This document shows positions 1 through 7,840 of a stretch of DNA of 9,070 nucleotides, in pieces. Position 1 is the stretch's first letter. Each line of letters begins with the position of its first letter. A program made the position numbers and the translations under genes. The notes under the pieces are model-generated. The model was given only the letters and a program-made list of their open reading frames with translations, did not search any database and was not told the DNA's origin. Origin of the DNA: Desulfobacterales bacterium (GTDB lineage Bacteria; Desulfobacterota; Desulfobacteria; Desulfobacterales; Desulfobacteraceae); the NCBI GenBank assembly GCA_022361535.1, contig JAKSAU010000040.1, positions 1 to 9,070 on the forward strand. Direction: 5' to 3'.

Positions 1-495
1 CTTGTCTCCCTTTCAAGAGCCGGCCAAGAGACCTTGGAAAGCTTTGAAAAGGCGATTGCAGGAAACCAGACCAAACTCGATGTAAATGAAGGTGGTCTGC
101 TCAAAAGTGGGAAGGCAGATGGCCGGCTGGTAGGAGGAAACCTGGCAACCCTGGTGCATATGGTCGGTACCAGGTTCCAGCCGGATTTTGATCAGGGTAT
201 CCTTTTTATTGAGGATGTAGGAGAGCCTGCTTATAAAATTGACCGTATGCTCTCTCAGATGAAGATGGCCGGGATGTTAAACAAGGTGAGGGGAGTTGTG
301 ACCGGATCATTCGAGAATTGTTCCAATGCTGAGTATATCCCTGAAATTATATTAGACATTTTTGAAGGCCTTGACATTCCTGTATATATGGGGCTTGGTG
401 CCGGTCATGGGAACATCAATTTATCTTTGCCAATGGGAGCAAAGGTTACTCTTGATGCAGAAAAGGGGACGCTTACTTGGGAGCCCTTAGTATGA
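1..495 (+). CDS. ldcA: LD-carboxypeptidase (peptidase family S66), 3' portion only
   Basis: The reading frame is open from the first base, so the gene begins upstream of the window; 164 C-terminal residues are visible of a family usually about 300 long. LD-carboxypeptidases remove the terminal D-alanine from tetrapeptide muropeptides by cutting an L,D bond, normally in the cytoplasm during peptidoglycan recycling. The visible half has the family C-terminal domain: the LVGGNLATL segment, the ILFIEDVGEPAYKIDRML segment whose first Glu (codon 211-213) matches the catalytic Glu, and the GAGHGNINLSLPMG segment whose His (codon 406-408) matches the catalytic His. The nucleophilic Ser lies in the missing N-terminal half and cannot be checked. 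Its TGA stop overlaps the start of the next gene (ATGA), so the two are probably translated together. Family assignment is confident; the precise substrate (tetrapeptide or a related L,D-bonded peptide) is inferred. Confidence 0.88.
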   Translation, partial: LVSLSRAGQETLESFEKAIAGNQTKLDVNEGGLLKSGKADGRLVGGNLATLVHMVGTRFQPDFDQGILFIEDVGEPAYKIDRMLSQMKMAGMLNKVRGVVTGSFENCSNAEYIPEIILDIFEGLDIPVYMGLGAGHGNINLSLPMGAKVTLDAEKGTLTWEPLV

Positions 496-1604
496 CGGAC
501 GAGGCTGTGTTTTCTGATATTGACCAGGCCATGATGAACGCCGTAAAAGAGGGTGTTTTCCCCGGAGGTGTGTTGCTGTGGGCAAACAGGGAAAAGATCT
601 TTTATCATAAAGGGTTTGGTGTGGCTGATCTGGCAACCCGCGTACCTGTAGACCCTGAAACAGTATTTGATTTGGCCTCCCTTACAAAACCTTTGGCTAC
701 GACCCTTGCCGTGGCCGATTTGGTTAAAACAGGGCAATTAAAAACTGAGACGTGTGTCGGAGATATCCTGCCTGATGCTCGTGGAACAGATAAAGATAGC
801 ATCTCCATTGATATGCTTCTTAGGCATACATCAGGGCTTCCTGCCCACCGGGAGTATTTTAAAAAAGTAAAGAGATCGTTTGCAGAGGCAAGGCTTGAAA
901 TTAGAAACCTGGTTATAAAAGAACCTCTGATAGAAAAACCCGGGGAAAAAGAACTATACAGTGACCTTGGGTATATTCTTCTGGCTTGGGTGGTGGAGCA
1001 TCTATCAGGTATGCGGCTAGATAAATTTGTGCAAGAACGGATTTATGACCCCTTGAGGATAAGTCGCCTTTATTTTGGGGATCTTGTCCAGTACAAAACA
1101 GCATCGAATAGAGAGGGTAAGATTGATATTCCTGCAGCCACCAGCGATTGTTTATGGCGCAAAAAACTAATTATAGGCGAGGTTGAAGATGAAAATGCCT
1201 GGGCAGCAGGGGGAATAGAAGGCCATGCCGGATTGTTTGGTGATGCTATGTGTGTTTACAAACTTTGCTGTGAAATCATGGCAGCCATTGATGGGGAGTC
1301 GGTTGTCCTGAATTCTGATGTTATTAAGACATTTTTAAGAAAAAAAGATGGCCTGGAAAGAGTTGCAGGTTTTGATACACCGTCCAAATCAGATTCGTCT
1401 TCTGGCAGCTATTTTTCTAACAGGGCCATCGGACACTTAGGCTTTACCGGTACCTCGTTTTGGATGGACCCTGAAGACGGCCTTATAGCAATCCTTTTGA
1501 CCAATCGGGTGCATCCCAGCCGGGAGAATATCAAGATAAAATCTTTCAGGCCCCAAATACATGATCTGATCTCATCAAACTACAATAGAAATATACTATT
1601 GTGA
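492..1604 (+). CDS. Serine hydrolase, beta-lactamase / DD-peptidase (class C-like) family, no signal peptide
   Basis: This 370-residue protein has the serine beta-lactamase/transpeptidase-like fold (Pfam Beta-lactamase family). Motifs in order are Ser63-Leu-Thr-Lys66 (nucleophile and general base), LLRHTSGLP at 109-117, Tyr156-Ser-Asp (the class C Y-x-N position) and His315-Leu-Gly at the usual KTG position, inside GHLGFTGTSFW. These suggest an active acyl-serine enzyme, perhaps a D-amino-acid peptidase, esterase or amidase. The HxG motif is common in the EstB/YfeW-like branch and argues against a true beta-lactamase. I start it at ATG 492, which overlaps the ldcA stop as ATGA and has GGGAG about nine bases upstream; a TTG five codons earlier is less likely. 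The N-terminus is polar with no signal peptide or membrane segment, so a cytoplasmic location is inferred. Overlap with ldcA suggests a role in muropeptide turnover, but the substrate is unknown. Confidence 0.85.
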   Translation: MTDEAVFSDIDQAMMNAVKEGVFPGGVLLWANREKIFYHKGFGVADLATRVPVDPETVFDLASLTKPLATTLAVADLVKTGQLKTETCVGDILPDARGTDKDSISIDMLLRHTSGLPAHREYFKKVKRSFAEARLEIRNLVIKEPLIEKPGEKELYSDLGYILLAWVVEHLSGMRLDKFVQERIYDPLRISRLYFGDLVQYKTASNREGKIDIPAATSDCLWRKKLIIGEVEDENAWAAGGIEGHAGLFGDAMCVYKLCCEIMAAIDGESVVLNSDVIKTFLRKKDGLERVAGFDTPSKSDSSSGSYFSNRAIGHLGFTGTSFWMDPEDGLIAILLTNRVHPSRENIKIKSFRPQIHDLISSNYNRNILL

Positions 1605-2762
<1,158 letters not shown>

Positions 2763-2767
2763 CGGTA

Positions 2768-3580
2768 ATGTTTTCCAGGCGGGTGATTATTATTATCGGC
2801 GTGGGTCTTTTTATTGCGGTAAATTTTACTGTGATTACCATGACCAGCAGGCAATCTCTTCCGGTCAGCGGCCTGGAGCGTCTGGCCATTACACTGACGT
2901 CTCCTTTCCAGTTCGTGGTTACCCGGACCATCAGCTTTACAGAATCGGTTTGGCATACTTATTTTACCTCAGTGTTGGCAGTAGCAGAAAATCAGCAATT
3001 GCGCCACGAACTAGCTAGGGCAAAAGAAATCCAGAATCGGTATGAAGAACTCGAGCTGGAAAATGCCCGGCTAAAGAAGTTTGTTAATTTCACCGGCTCA
3101 GTTCCAGCCACGTATGTTGCCGCACAGGTCATCGCCCGTGATCCGTCCCCTTGGTTTAAAACCATAATGATTGATAAGGGTGAAGACGATGGACTGGTCA
3201 AAGGCTCCCCTGTTCTGGTCTCTGAAGGGATTGTCGGCCAGATTATCAAAGTGTCCAATTCCTTTTCAAGGGTATTGCTTATTACGGATCGAAATTCTGC
3301 AGTTGATGCCTTGGTCCAAAACACCAGGGTTCGCGGAATGGTTAAAGGGAACAATGAAGATACGTGTTCATTTGTCTATGCCTTAAGAAAGGATGAGATT
3401 AAACCTGGGGAGATGATCGTGTCATCAGGGCTGGACCAGGTATTTCCAAAGGGGTTAAAAATAGGCCGGATTCTTGAAGTAAAGAAAGTACATTCCCAGT
3501 TGTTCCAGGATATCATTATCGAAACCAGCGTAGATTTTGACAGGCTTGAGGAAGTGCTGGTGTATAAAAATGGCGACTAA
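2768..3580 (+). CDS. mreC: Rod-shape-determining protein MreC
   Basis: MreC is a bitopic inner-membrane protein whose periplasmic domain assembles into fibres and contacts PBP2, activating RodA-PBP2. The 270 residues show a short basic N-terminus (MFSRR), one membrane segment at about 6-24, a coiled coil at about 72-106 rich in Leu, Glu and Arg, then the beta-barrel domains. Family landmarks are ARDPSPWF at 123-130, the EGIVGQI segment at 153-159, DRNSAVDA at 174-181 and SSGLDQVFPKGLKIG at 219-233. It starts five bases after the mreB stop. The sequence before its ATG has only a weak ribosome binding site, so coupling to mreB translation is likely; that is inference. mreD begins 18 bases downstream. 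Confidence 0.96.
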   Translation: MFSRRVIIIIGVGLFIAVNFTVITMTSRQSLPVSGLERLAITLTSPFQFVVTRTISFTESVWHTYFTSVLAVAENQQLRHELARAKEIQNRYEELELENARLKKFVNFTGSVPATYVAAQVIARDPSPWFKTIMIDKGEDDGLVKGSPVLVSEGIVGQIIKVSNSFSRVLLITDRNSAVDALVQNTRVRGMVKGNNEDTCSFVYALRKDEIKPGEMIVSSGLDQVFPKGLKIGRILEVKKVHSQLFQDIIIETSVDFDRLEEVLVYKNGD

Positions 3581-3598
3581 CCGTCTGAAGATACGGGT

Positions 3599-4132
3599 AT
3601 GATGAATTTTTTCTTTTTCTTTATTTCCACCCTTATTTTGATTATTTGCCAGACTGTTATTTTTCCAGGATTTTCCTGGTTCTCTCAATGCTTTGATATC
3701 CTTATAATAACTGTACTTTATCTGAGTCTTTCCTACTCACACTACGGAGTGTTGATAAGCATTATTTTTATTGGTGGCATTATGGACAGCCTTTCAGGTG
3801 TTCCTTTTTTTCTGCATACATTTACATATATCTGGATATATTTAATTGTTCAGCTGTTCAGACAGTTTGTCTTTCAACGCAGTGCCTTGTTTGTAATGGT
3901 GGTAAGCCTGATTTCTGTCTCCATTCACCAGGGGTTGATCCTTTTCAGCGTATTCCTGGCCCAGGGAGAGGCCGGTGTGATGGCAATGAATTACGGACTG
4001 ATTCTACGTCAGATGATATGGGGGCTCTTGTTTATCCCGTCAGGTGTCTGGCTTATGAATGTCACGCGTCAGAATTATATCTACGCCGTCAGGCAGTTTA
4101 GGCGGGAAATGGTAAGAAAATACAGGGGGTAA
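3599..4132 (+). CDS. mreD: Rod-shape-determining protein MreD (integral membrane)
   Basis: MreD is a small polytopic inner-membrane partner of MreC and PBP2 whose exact action is not settled. This protein has 177 residues, slightly longer than the usual 160 or so, and is strongly hydrophobic with about five membrane segments. The family signature is present as GGIMDSLSGVPFFLHTF, with Asp63, Gly67 and Pro69 matching the conserved D-x-x-S-G-x-P pattern. The C-terminus is basic (RQFRREMVRKYRG) and should be cytoplasmic. Two successive ATG codons (3599 and 3602) are possible starts; the GGG at 3595-3597 is poorly placed for either, so the choice is uncertain by one residue. Residues 4-8 are five Phe codons in a T-rich tract. 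It lies between mreC and mrdA, one base from the latter, which confirms the assignment despite low family conservation. Confidence 0.93.
   Translation: MMNFFFFFISTLILIICQTVIFPGFSWFSQCFDILIITVLYLSLSYSHYGVLISIIFIGGIMDSLSGVPFFLHTFTYIWIYLIVQLFRQFVFQRSALFVMVVSLISVSIHQGLILFSVFLAQGEAGVMAMNYGLILRQMIWGLLFIPSGVWLMNVTRQNYIYAVRQFRREMVRKYRG
4124..4129 (+). promoter_or_regulatory. Ribosome binding site supporting the GTG start of mrdA
   Basis: AGGGGG ends four bases before GTG 4134, within the last codons of mreD. There is no ATG in frame near the expected N-terminus, so this site and the GTG together define the start. Confidence 0.6.
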
Positions 4133-4133
4133 G

Positions 4134-5999
4134 GTGGGTGTAGTAAATAAAAATCCCGACCGCGACTGGATCAAACAACGCCTTATTGGTGCCAGCCTTT
4201 GTATTATCTTTGTTTTTTCCCTTCTTTTTTTACGGCTTATGTACCTTCAGCTGATCAAAGGGGAGGAGTACAGACGCCTGTCCAAGACCAATTGCGTTCG
4301 GTTAAAGAGTATTAAATCTTCCAGGGGCTTGATTTATGACCGCAATGATTCGCTTCTCGTAGACAACCGGCCCGCCTTTGATTTAACTATTGTTTTAGAG
4401 GACGCCAACCCCCTTAAAGAGACCGTAAGCCGTCTGGCCATGCTAATTGACGAACCGTATGCCGATCTTATGGAAAGTATTGAAAAAGCAGGTCGATCCG
4501 CTTTTTATAAACCCCTGACTTTGAAAAAAGACATCACCAGGGATCAGCTGGCCATTGTTGAGGCTCATCAGTTTGACTTGCCGGGTATTTATATCGATAT
4601 TGAGCCCACCCGGCATTATATACACAAAAAAACAGCGGCCCATTTGCTGGGATATCTTGGGCAGATCAATAAAAAAGAGTTGGAAAGCGGACAATATCCC
4701 AATGTCAGAACTGGTGATTCAATAGGGCGGTATGGGGTGGAAAAAAGCTTTGAACCCTTTCTCCAGGGAAAGCGGGGGGGGCGGCAGGTGGAAGTTGATG
4801 TCAACGGACGGGTGATTAAGGTGCTCAAGACTGTTGAACCTGTTTCCGGAAAAGATTTGAGCCTTACCCTGGATTTGAAGCTCCAGCAACGCGCAGAAGA
4901 ACTGTTGATTGGTCAAGACGGAGCTGTGGTCGCCATTGATCCTTCAAACGGGGATGTGTTGGTTATGGCGTCAACTCCCAGTTTTGATCAAAATGATTTT
5001 ATCGGGGGGATCTCAAGCAAAAAATGGAGAGCCCTTATGGATGATCCGGGGCGCCCCATGAACAACAAGGCGATCCAGGCTGAATATCCACCCGCATCTA
5101 CATATAAAATAATTACAGCCCTGGCTGGGCTTGAAGAAAAAGTCATTGACCGCCATTCTACTTTTTTCTGTCCGGGGTTTTATAAATTTGGTAATCGGCG
5201 CTACCAGTGCTGGAGCCGCCATGGCCACGGAGAGGTTGATGTGGTAGATGCAATGGCTCAGTCCTGTGACGTCTTTTTTTACCAGACCGGAGAAAAACTG
5301 GGGGTGGATACACTTGCACAGTATGCCAATGGATCAGGACTGGGCCGGCTTACCGGTATCCGTCTGGCCCATGAAAGGGACGGATTAATCCCTACAGCCA
5401 TATGGAAAAAAAATCGATTCAAGGAAGCTTGGCAAGCAGGTGAAACGCTCTCGATAAGTATTGGTCAGGGGTTTAACCTTGTCACCCCGCTTCAGATGGC
5501 GGTTTTTATAGGTGCTGTAGGCAACAACGGGACTTTATATAAACCTCGGATTGTTAAGTCAGTAAGGGATGATAAGGGTCAAGTGGTAAAAGCCGTTGAA
5601 CCGGAAATTATAGGTGGGTTGCCAGCGTCTGAAGAAAACCTCGCACTTGTGAAGAATGGACTGCTTAAAGTGGTTCATGGTGAGAGGGGAACTGCCAGAC
5701 GAATCCGGTTGCCTGAGGTTGAAATCGCAGGCAAAACCGGCACAGCACAGGTTTTCAGCCGGAAGGCCGGAGAAAAATTTGACAATGAAAAGTTGGCAAG
5801 AACTCTACAGGACCATGCCTGGTTTGTATGTTACGCACCTGCTCAAAATCCCAAAATCGCCATTTCAGTCATTATCGAACATGGTGAACATGGATCCAGT
5901 GCCGCTGCGCCTGTGGCCAGTGAGTTGATCAAAACCTATCTGGGGGAGCCTGCCGTTGATGTGGCGGTTCTGCCGGAACCAGACCCGGAGCAGGAATGA
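4134..5999 (+). CDS. mrdA: Penicillin-binding protein 2, elongation-specific DD-transpeptidase
   Basis: PBP2 cross-links glycan strands made by RodA during side-wall growth. It is anchored in the inner membrane with its catalytic domain in the periplasm. The 621 residues show a cytoplasmic basic start, one membrane anchor at about 17-39, a dimerisation/pedestal domain from about residue 58 (RGLIYDRNDSLLVDNRP), and a transpeptidase domain from about residue 263 onward. Active-site motifs are Ser322-Thr-Tyr-Lys325, Ser377-Cys-Asp379 and Lys534-Thr-Gly-Thr537; the GQG then TPLQMA segment is also present. Cys346, Cys359, His365 and Cys378 fall at the positions of the zinc ligands described for Acinetobacter PBP2 (Asp, Asp, His, Cys), so a metal site is likely. 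The start is a GTG one base after the mreD stop. A Pro/Glu/Val-rich tail of about 20 residues ends the protein. rodA follows after one base. Confidence 0.97.
   Translation: MGVVNKNPDRDWIKQRLIGASLCIIFVFSLLFLRLMYLQLIKGEEYRRLSKTNCVRLKSIKSSRGLIYDRNDSLLVDNRPAFDLTIVLEDANPLKETVSRLAMLIDEPYADLMESIEKAGRSAFYKPLTLKKDITRDQLAIVEAHQFDLPGIYIDIEPTRHYIHKKTAAHLLGYLGQINKKELESGQYPNVRTGDSIGRYGVEKSFEPFLQGKRGGRQVEVDVNGRVIKVLKTVEPVSGKDLSLTLDLKLQQRAEELLIGQDGAVVAIDPSNGDVLVMASTPSFDQNDFIGGISSKKWRALMDDPGRPMNNKAIQAEYPPASTYKIITALAGLEEKVIDRHSTFFCPGFYKFGNRRYQCWSRHGHGEVDVVDAMAQSCDVFFYQTGEKLGVDTLAQYANGSGLGRLTGIRLAHERDGLIPTAIWKKNRFKEAWQAGETLSISIGQGFNLVTPLQMAVFIGAVGNNGTLYKPRIVKSVRDDKGQVVKAVEPEIIGGLPASEENLALVKNGLLKVVHGERGTARRIRLPEVEIAGKTGTAQVFSRKAGEKFDNEKLARTLQDHAWFVCYAPAQNPKIAISVIIEHGEHGSSAAAPVASELIKTYLGEPAVDVAVLPEPDPEQE
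5992..5995 (+). promoter_or_regulatory. Ribosome binding site that decides the rodA start
   Basis: AGGA inside the last mrdA codons is five bases before ATG 6001. It supports that ATG over an in-frame ATG 15 codons earlier, which would run inside mrdA and add a polar extension unlike RodA proteins. Confidence 0.65.
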
Positions 6000-6000
6000 T

Positions 6001-7110
6001 ATGTTTGACCGCCGTTTAATCGAAAATTTTGACTGGGGATTTATGGCTGTCATTTTTTTGATCTGTGCAACCGGACTTACCGTTTTGTATTCGGCAGTTA
6101 CAGCCGGCTTTGACGGAGCCGGCGCCCATGTCCTGTTTAAAAAGCAGGGGATTTGGATGGGGGCTGGTTTTGGAATCATGATCGGTTGTCTTGTGATCGA
6201 TTTCAGGGAACTGGATAAACTTCACCTCTTTATATATACGCTATGTGTTGGTCTGCTGGTGTCAACTTATCTTTTCGGGCAGATGGGTGGAGGCTCCCAG
6301 CGTTGGCTGGTTCTTGGGCCTATACGCATGCAGCCATCCGAGCTCATGAAAATATCTTTGATCATCAGCCTTGCATCGGTATATTCAGACAATGTAACTT
6401 TAGAGGGCTTGGGGTTCAGGAACCTTATTAAACCGGCAATTTTGTGTCTCATTCCTTTCGGTTTGATCGTTAATCAGCCTGATCTGGGAACCGGGTTACT
6501 GCTTCTTCTAATTGCCGCTTCCATCACCTTATTTGTAAAGGTTGAGAAAAGAGTCTTTTTTACTTTGTCCGGCGTGGCGCTGTCCATAGTGCCTTTGGTC
6601 TGGTTTTTTGGGCTCAAGGAGTATCAAAAGGGGCGAATTCTTACATTTTTAGATCCGGATCGTGATCCCCTTGGTGCCGGCTACCATATCATACAATCGA
6701 AAATTGCCATCGGCTCAGGCATGATTACAGGTAAAGGGTTTCTAGAGGGAACCCAGAACGCTTTAAATTTTCTACCGGAACAGCATACGGATTTTATTTT
6801 ATCTGTTTTGGCTGAAGAATGGGGTCTTGTTGGGTGCGGTGTGTTGCTTGTCCTTTATTTTATATTGCTGTTTTGGGGGTTGAATATTGCTTACAACTGC
6901 CGAAACATGTTTGGCTCCCTGCTGGCATTCGGTATTACCACTATGATTTTTTGGCAGATATTTATTAATATCGGCATGGTCATGGGGTTAATGCCGGTTG
7001 TGGGGGTGCCGTTACCTCTGATTTCTTATGGAGGGTCTTCGGTGGTAACCAATATGGTTGGATTTGGCATCCTTTTAAATATTAGTATGCGCAAATTTAC
7101 CAGTTCCTGA
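6001..7110 (+). CDS. rodA: RodA, SEDS-family peptidoglycan glycosyltransferase
   Basis: RodA polymerises lipid II into glycan strands and works as a complex with PBP2, encoded immediately upstream. The 369 residues match the usual length of about 370, with roughly ten membrane segments. SEDS landmarks appear in order: GSQRW at 98-102, QPSE at 111-114, the NQPDLGTGLLL segment, FLDPDRDPLGAGYHIIQS, GKGFLEGTQ, and PEQHTDFILSVLAEEWG. Asp264 in the HTD triplet matches the catalytic Asp of RodA. The C-terminal GLMPVVGVPLPLISYGGSS signature is intact. These features fit RodA rather than FtsW, and the mre context agrees. The ATG at 6001 gives the standard N-terminus (MFDRRLIENFDW). It is the last gene of the operon, and a hairpin followed by a T tract overlaps its stop codon. 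Confidence 0.97.
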   Translation: MFDRRLIENFDWGFMAVIFLICATGLTVLYSAVTAGFDGAGAHVLFKKQGIWMGAGFGIMIGCLVIDFRELDKLHLFIYTLCVGLLVSTYLFGQMGGGSQRWLVLGPIRMQPSELMKISLIISLASVYSDNVTLEGLGFRNLIKPAILCLIPFGLIVNQPDLGTGLLLLLIAASITLFVKVEKRVFFTLSGVALSIVPLVWFFGLKEYQKGRILTFLDPDRDPLGAGYHIIQSKIAIGSGMITGKGFLEGTQNALNFLPEQHTDFILSVLAEEWGLVGCGVLLVLYFILLFWGLNIAYNCRNMFGSLLAFGITTMIFWQIFINIGMVMGLMPVVGVPLPLISYGGSSVVTNMVGFGILLNISMRKFTSS

Positions 7111-7130
7111 CCAAACTGGCTTGTTTTTTT
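7100..7130 (+). terminator. Probable intrinsic terminator of the mre-mrd operon
   Basis: CCAGTT at 7100-7105 pairs perfectly with AACTGG at 7114-7119 around an eight-base loop that contains the rodA TGA. A CTTG and then a run of T residues follow from 7120, continuing into more T-rich sequence. A six-base-pair stem is short, so termination may be partial. It is nevertheless placed where the operon should end. Confidence 0.55.
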
Positions 7131-7169
7131 TATTTTTTATCCTGTTTGTTAAGTTTTTTTTATATACAA

Positions 7170-7195
7170 AATAAAAAATTTTTAAATTTTTTATT
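7170..7195. repeat. Perfect AT-only inverted repeat, 12-base arms with 2-base centre
   Basis: The arms at 7170-7181 and 7184-7195 are exact reverse complements built only of A and T, with TT between them. The element contains phased A and T tracts, which tend to bend DNA. It lies between the terminator and the putative ATP synthase promoter. Function is unknown; it could be a bent upstream element, a protein site, or simply part of a T-rich terminator zone. Confidence 0.7.
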
Positions 7196-7259
7196 GATAT
7201 TTTGGCAGGTTAATAGGGGCTGAAAGACCTTATATAGACAGGGTTCACACGGTGAAATT

Positions 7260-7283
7260 ATTTGTGATTGAATGTTGACAAAT
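7260..7283. promoter_or_regulatory. Operator-like imperfect palindrome over the putative -35 box
   Basis: ATTTGT at 7260-7265 and ACAAAT at 7278-7283 are exact inverted arms separated by 12 bases. The half-sites read TTTGTGA and, on the opposite strand, TTTGTCA. This resembles sites of redox or CRP/FNR-type regulators (Rex sites are TTGTGA-N6-TCACAA), but the spacing here is two bases too long. The right arm overlaps the TTGACA box, a position expected for a repressor. The regulator is not identified. Confidence 0.3.
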
Positions 7284-7303
7284 GGTTGGCCGGATGGTAC
7301 TCA
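7275..7303 (+). promoter_or_regulatory. Candidate sigma-70-type promoter of the ATP synthase operon
   Basis: TTGACA at 7275-7280 is a perfect -35 box. Seventeen bases later is TACTCA at 7298-7303, which keeps the first T and A of the -10 consensus and is preceded by TGG as in extended -10 promoters. The -10 match is otherwise poor. It would give a leader of about 100 bases before atpF'. A rival is TATAAG at 7359-7364 with a weak TTCGGA at 7335-7340. Confidence 0.35.
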
Positions 7304-7396
7304 AGTCTCGATTATTCCAGGAATTTAGGCCGGGTTCGGAAGAATGTGGCCAGTAGGATATAAGTGGTTGATTTTTATTTGTAATCATTAACTGGC

Positions 7397-7402
7397 GGAG
7401 GG
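7397..7402 (+). promoter_or_regulatory. Strong ribosome binding site of the first ATP synthase gene
   Basis: GGAGGG is six bases before ATG 7409 and is a near-ideal Shine-Dalgarno sequence. It fixes the start of the b' subunit and fits a highly translated operon. Confidence 0.75.
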
Positions 7403-7408
7403 AATTTT

Positions 7409-7840
7409 ATGATAACTGTGATTCCTGATGGATCAGCATTGATCCAGATGGTGAATTTCCTTGTCCTGCTTTTTATCCTCAATTTGGTTCTGTATAAACC
7501 CATCCGTAATGTCATTCTGGAAAGAAAAGCCAAAGTCGACGGCCTGGAAACAGGTGTCGAAAAAGCATCGGCTGATCTTGAAGGCCAGAAAGATGCCTAC
7601 AAAAACGGGTTGAAACAGGCCAGAGGTGAAGGTCTCAAGAAAAAAGAGGCATTCATTGAGGAGGCATCAGCAGAGGAGAAGGAAATAATCGACCAGATTA
7701 ACAAGAAAGCTCAGGAAAATTTTGCCCAGATCAAGCAGCAGGTTGCAGAAGAGACTGAGCAGGCCCGCAAAGCGCTGGAAGCCGAGGTTGACGCTTATGC
7801 TAAAGCCATCGGTGAAAAGATTTTAGGGAGGGCTTGTTAA
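7409..7840 (+). CDS. atpF': ATP synthase Fo subunit b' (peripheral stalk)
   Basis: Subunit b' pairs with b to form the peripheral stalk that holds F1 against the turning rotor. The 143 residues show one N-terminal membrane segment at about 10-28 (the FLVLLFILNLVLYKPI region), then a long charged helix rich in Lys, Glu, Ala and Gln with no Pro, ending AKAIGEKILGRAC. The segment YKPIRNVILERKAKVDGLE just after the membrane is typical of b-type subunits. It is shorter than the b subunit that follows, and the b'-b pair is characteristic of several lineages including deltaproteobacteria. The protein ends in Cys, which is uncommon. The stop TAA overlaps the next ATG by one base (TAATG). Calling this b' rather than b rests on order and length, so the label could be swapped; the family is not in doubt. 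Confidence 0.93.
   Translation: MITVIPDGSALIQMVNFLVLLFILNLVLYKPIRNVILERKAKVDGLETGVEKASADLEGQKDAYKNGLKQARGEGLKKKEAFIEEASAEEKEIIDQINKKAQENFAQIKQQVAEETEQARKALEAEVDAYAKAIGEKILGRAC

Larger units (their letters stand above)
7111..7408. other. Intergenic control region between rodA and the ATP synthase operon
   Basis: This 298-base stretch has no convincing gene. Its left third (about 7121-7200) is extremely AT-rich and holds the terminator T tract and an AT-only palindrome. The middle and right parts are of normal composition. They carry a small inverted repeat TTCAC-acg-GTGAA at 7244-7256, a consensus -35 box at 7275-7280, a TATAAG at 7359-7364, and the atpF' ribosome binding site. The tightest short frame (ATG 7282, 24 codons) has no ribosome binding site and no recognisable product. 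The region is best read as a terminator followed by the ATP synthase promoter and a leader of about 100 bases. Confidence 0.6.

Noticed and set aside
405..737. A 110-codon minus-strand frame across the ldcA-hydrolase junction, and other antisense frames across the window.
   Set aside because: They lie opposite well-supported plus-strand genes with intact family motifs, lack ribosome binding sites, and show no recognisable protein features.
7202..7220. TTGGCAGG at 7202-7209 as a sigma-54 -24 element.
   Set aside because: The invariant GC of the -12 element is not at the required distance; the GC at 7219-7220 is about three bases too far.
7231..7236. TATATA as a -10 box for the ATP synthase operon.
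   Set aside because: The best upstream -35 match, TTGGCA at 7202-7207, is 23 bases away, and nothing suitable occurs at 16-18 bases.
7282..7356. A 24-codon frame starting ATG 7282 in the rodA-atp gap, considered as a leader peptide or small protein.
   Set aside because: It has no ribosome binding site, no recognisable motif and begins inside the putative -35 to -10 spacer, so it would lack its own 5' end on that transcript.
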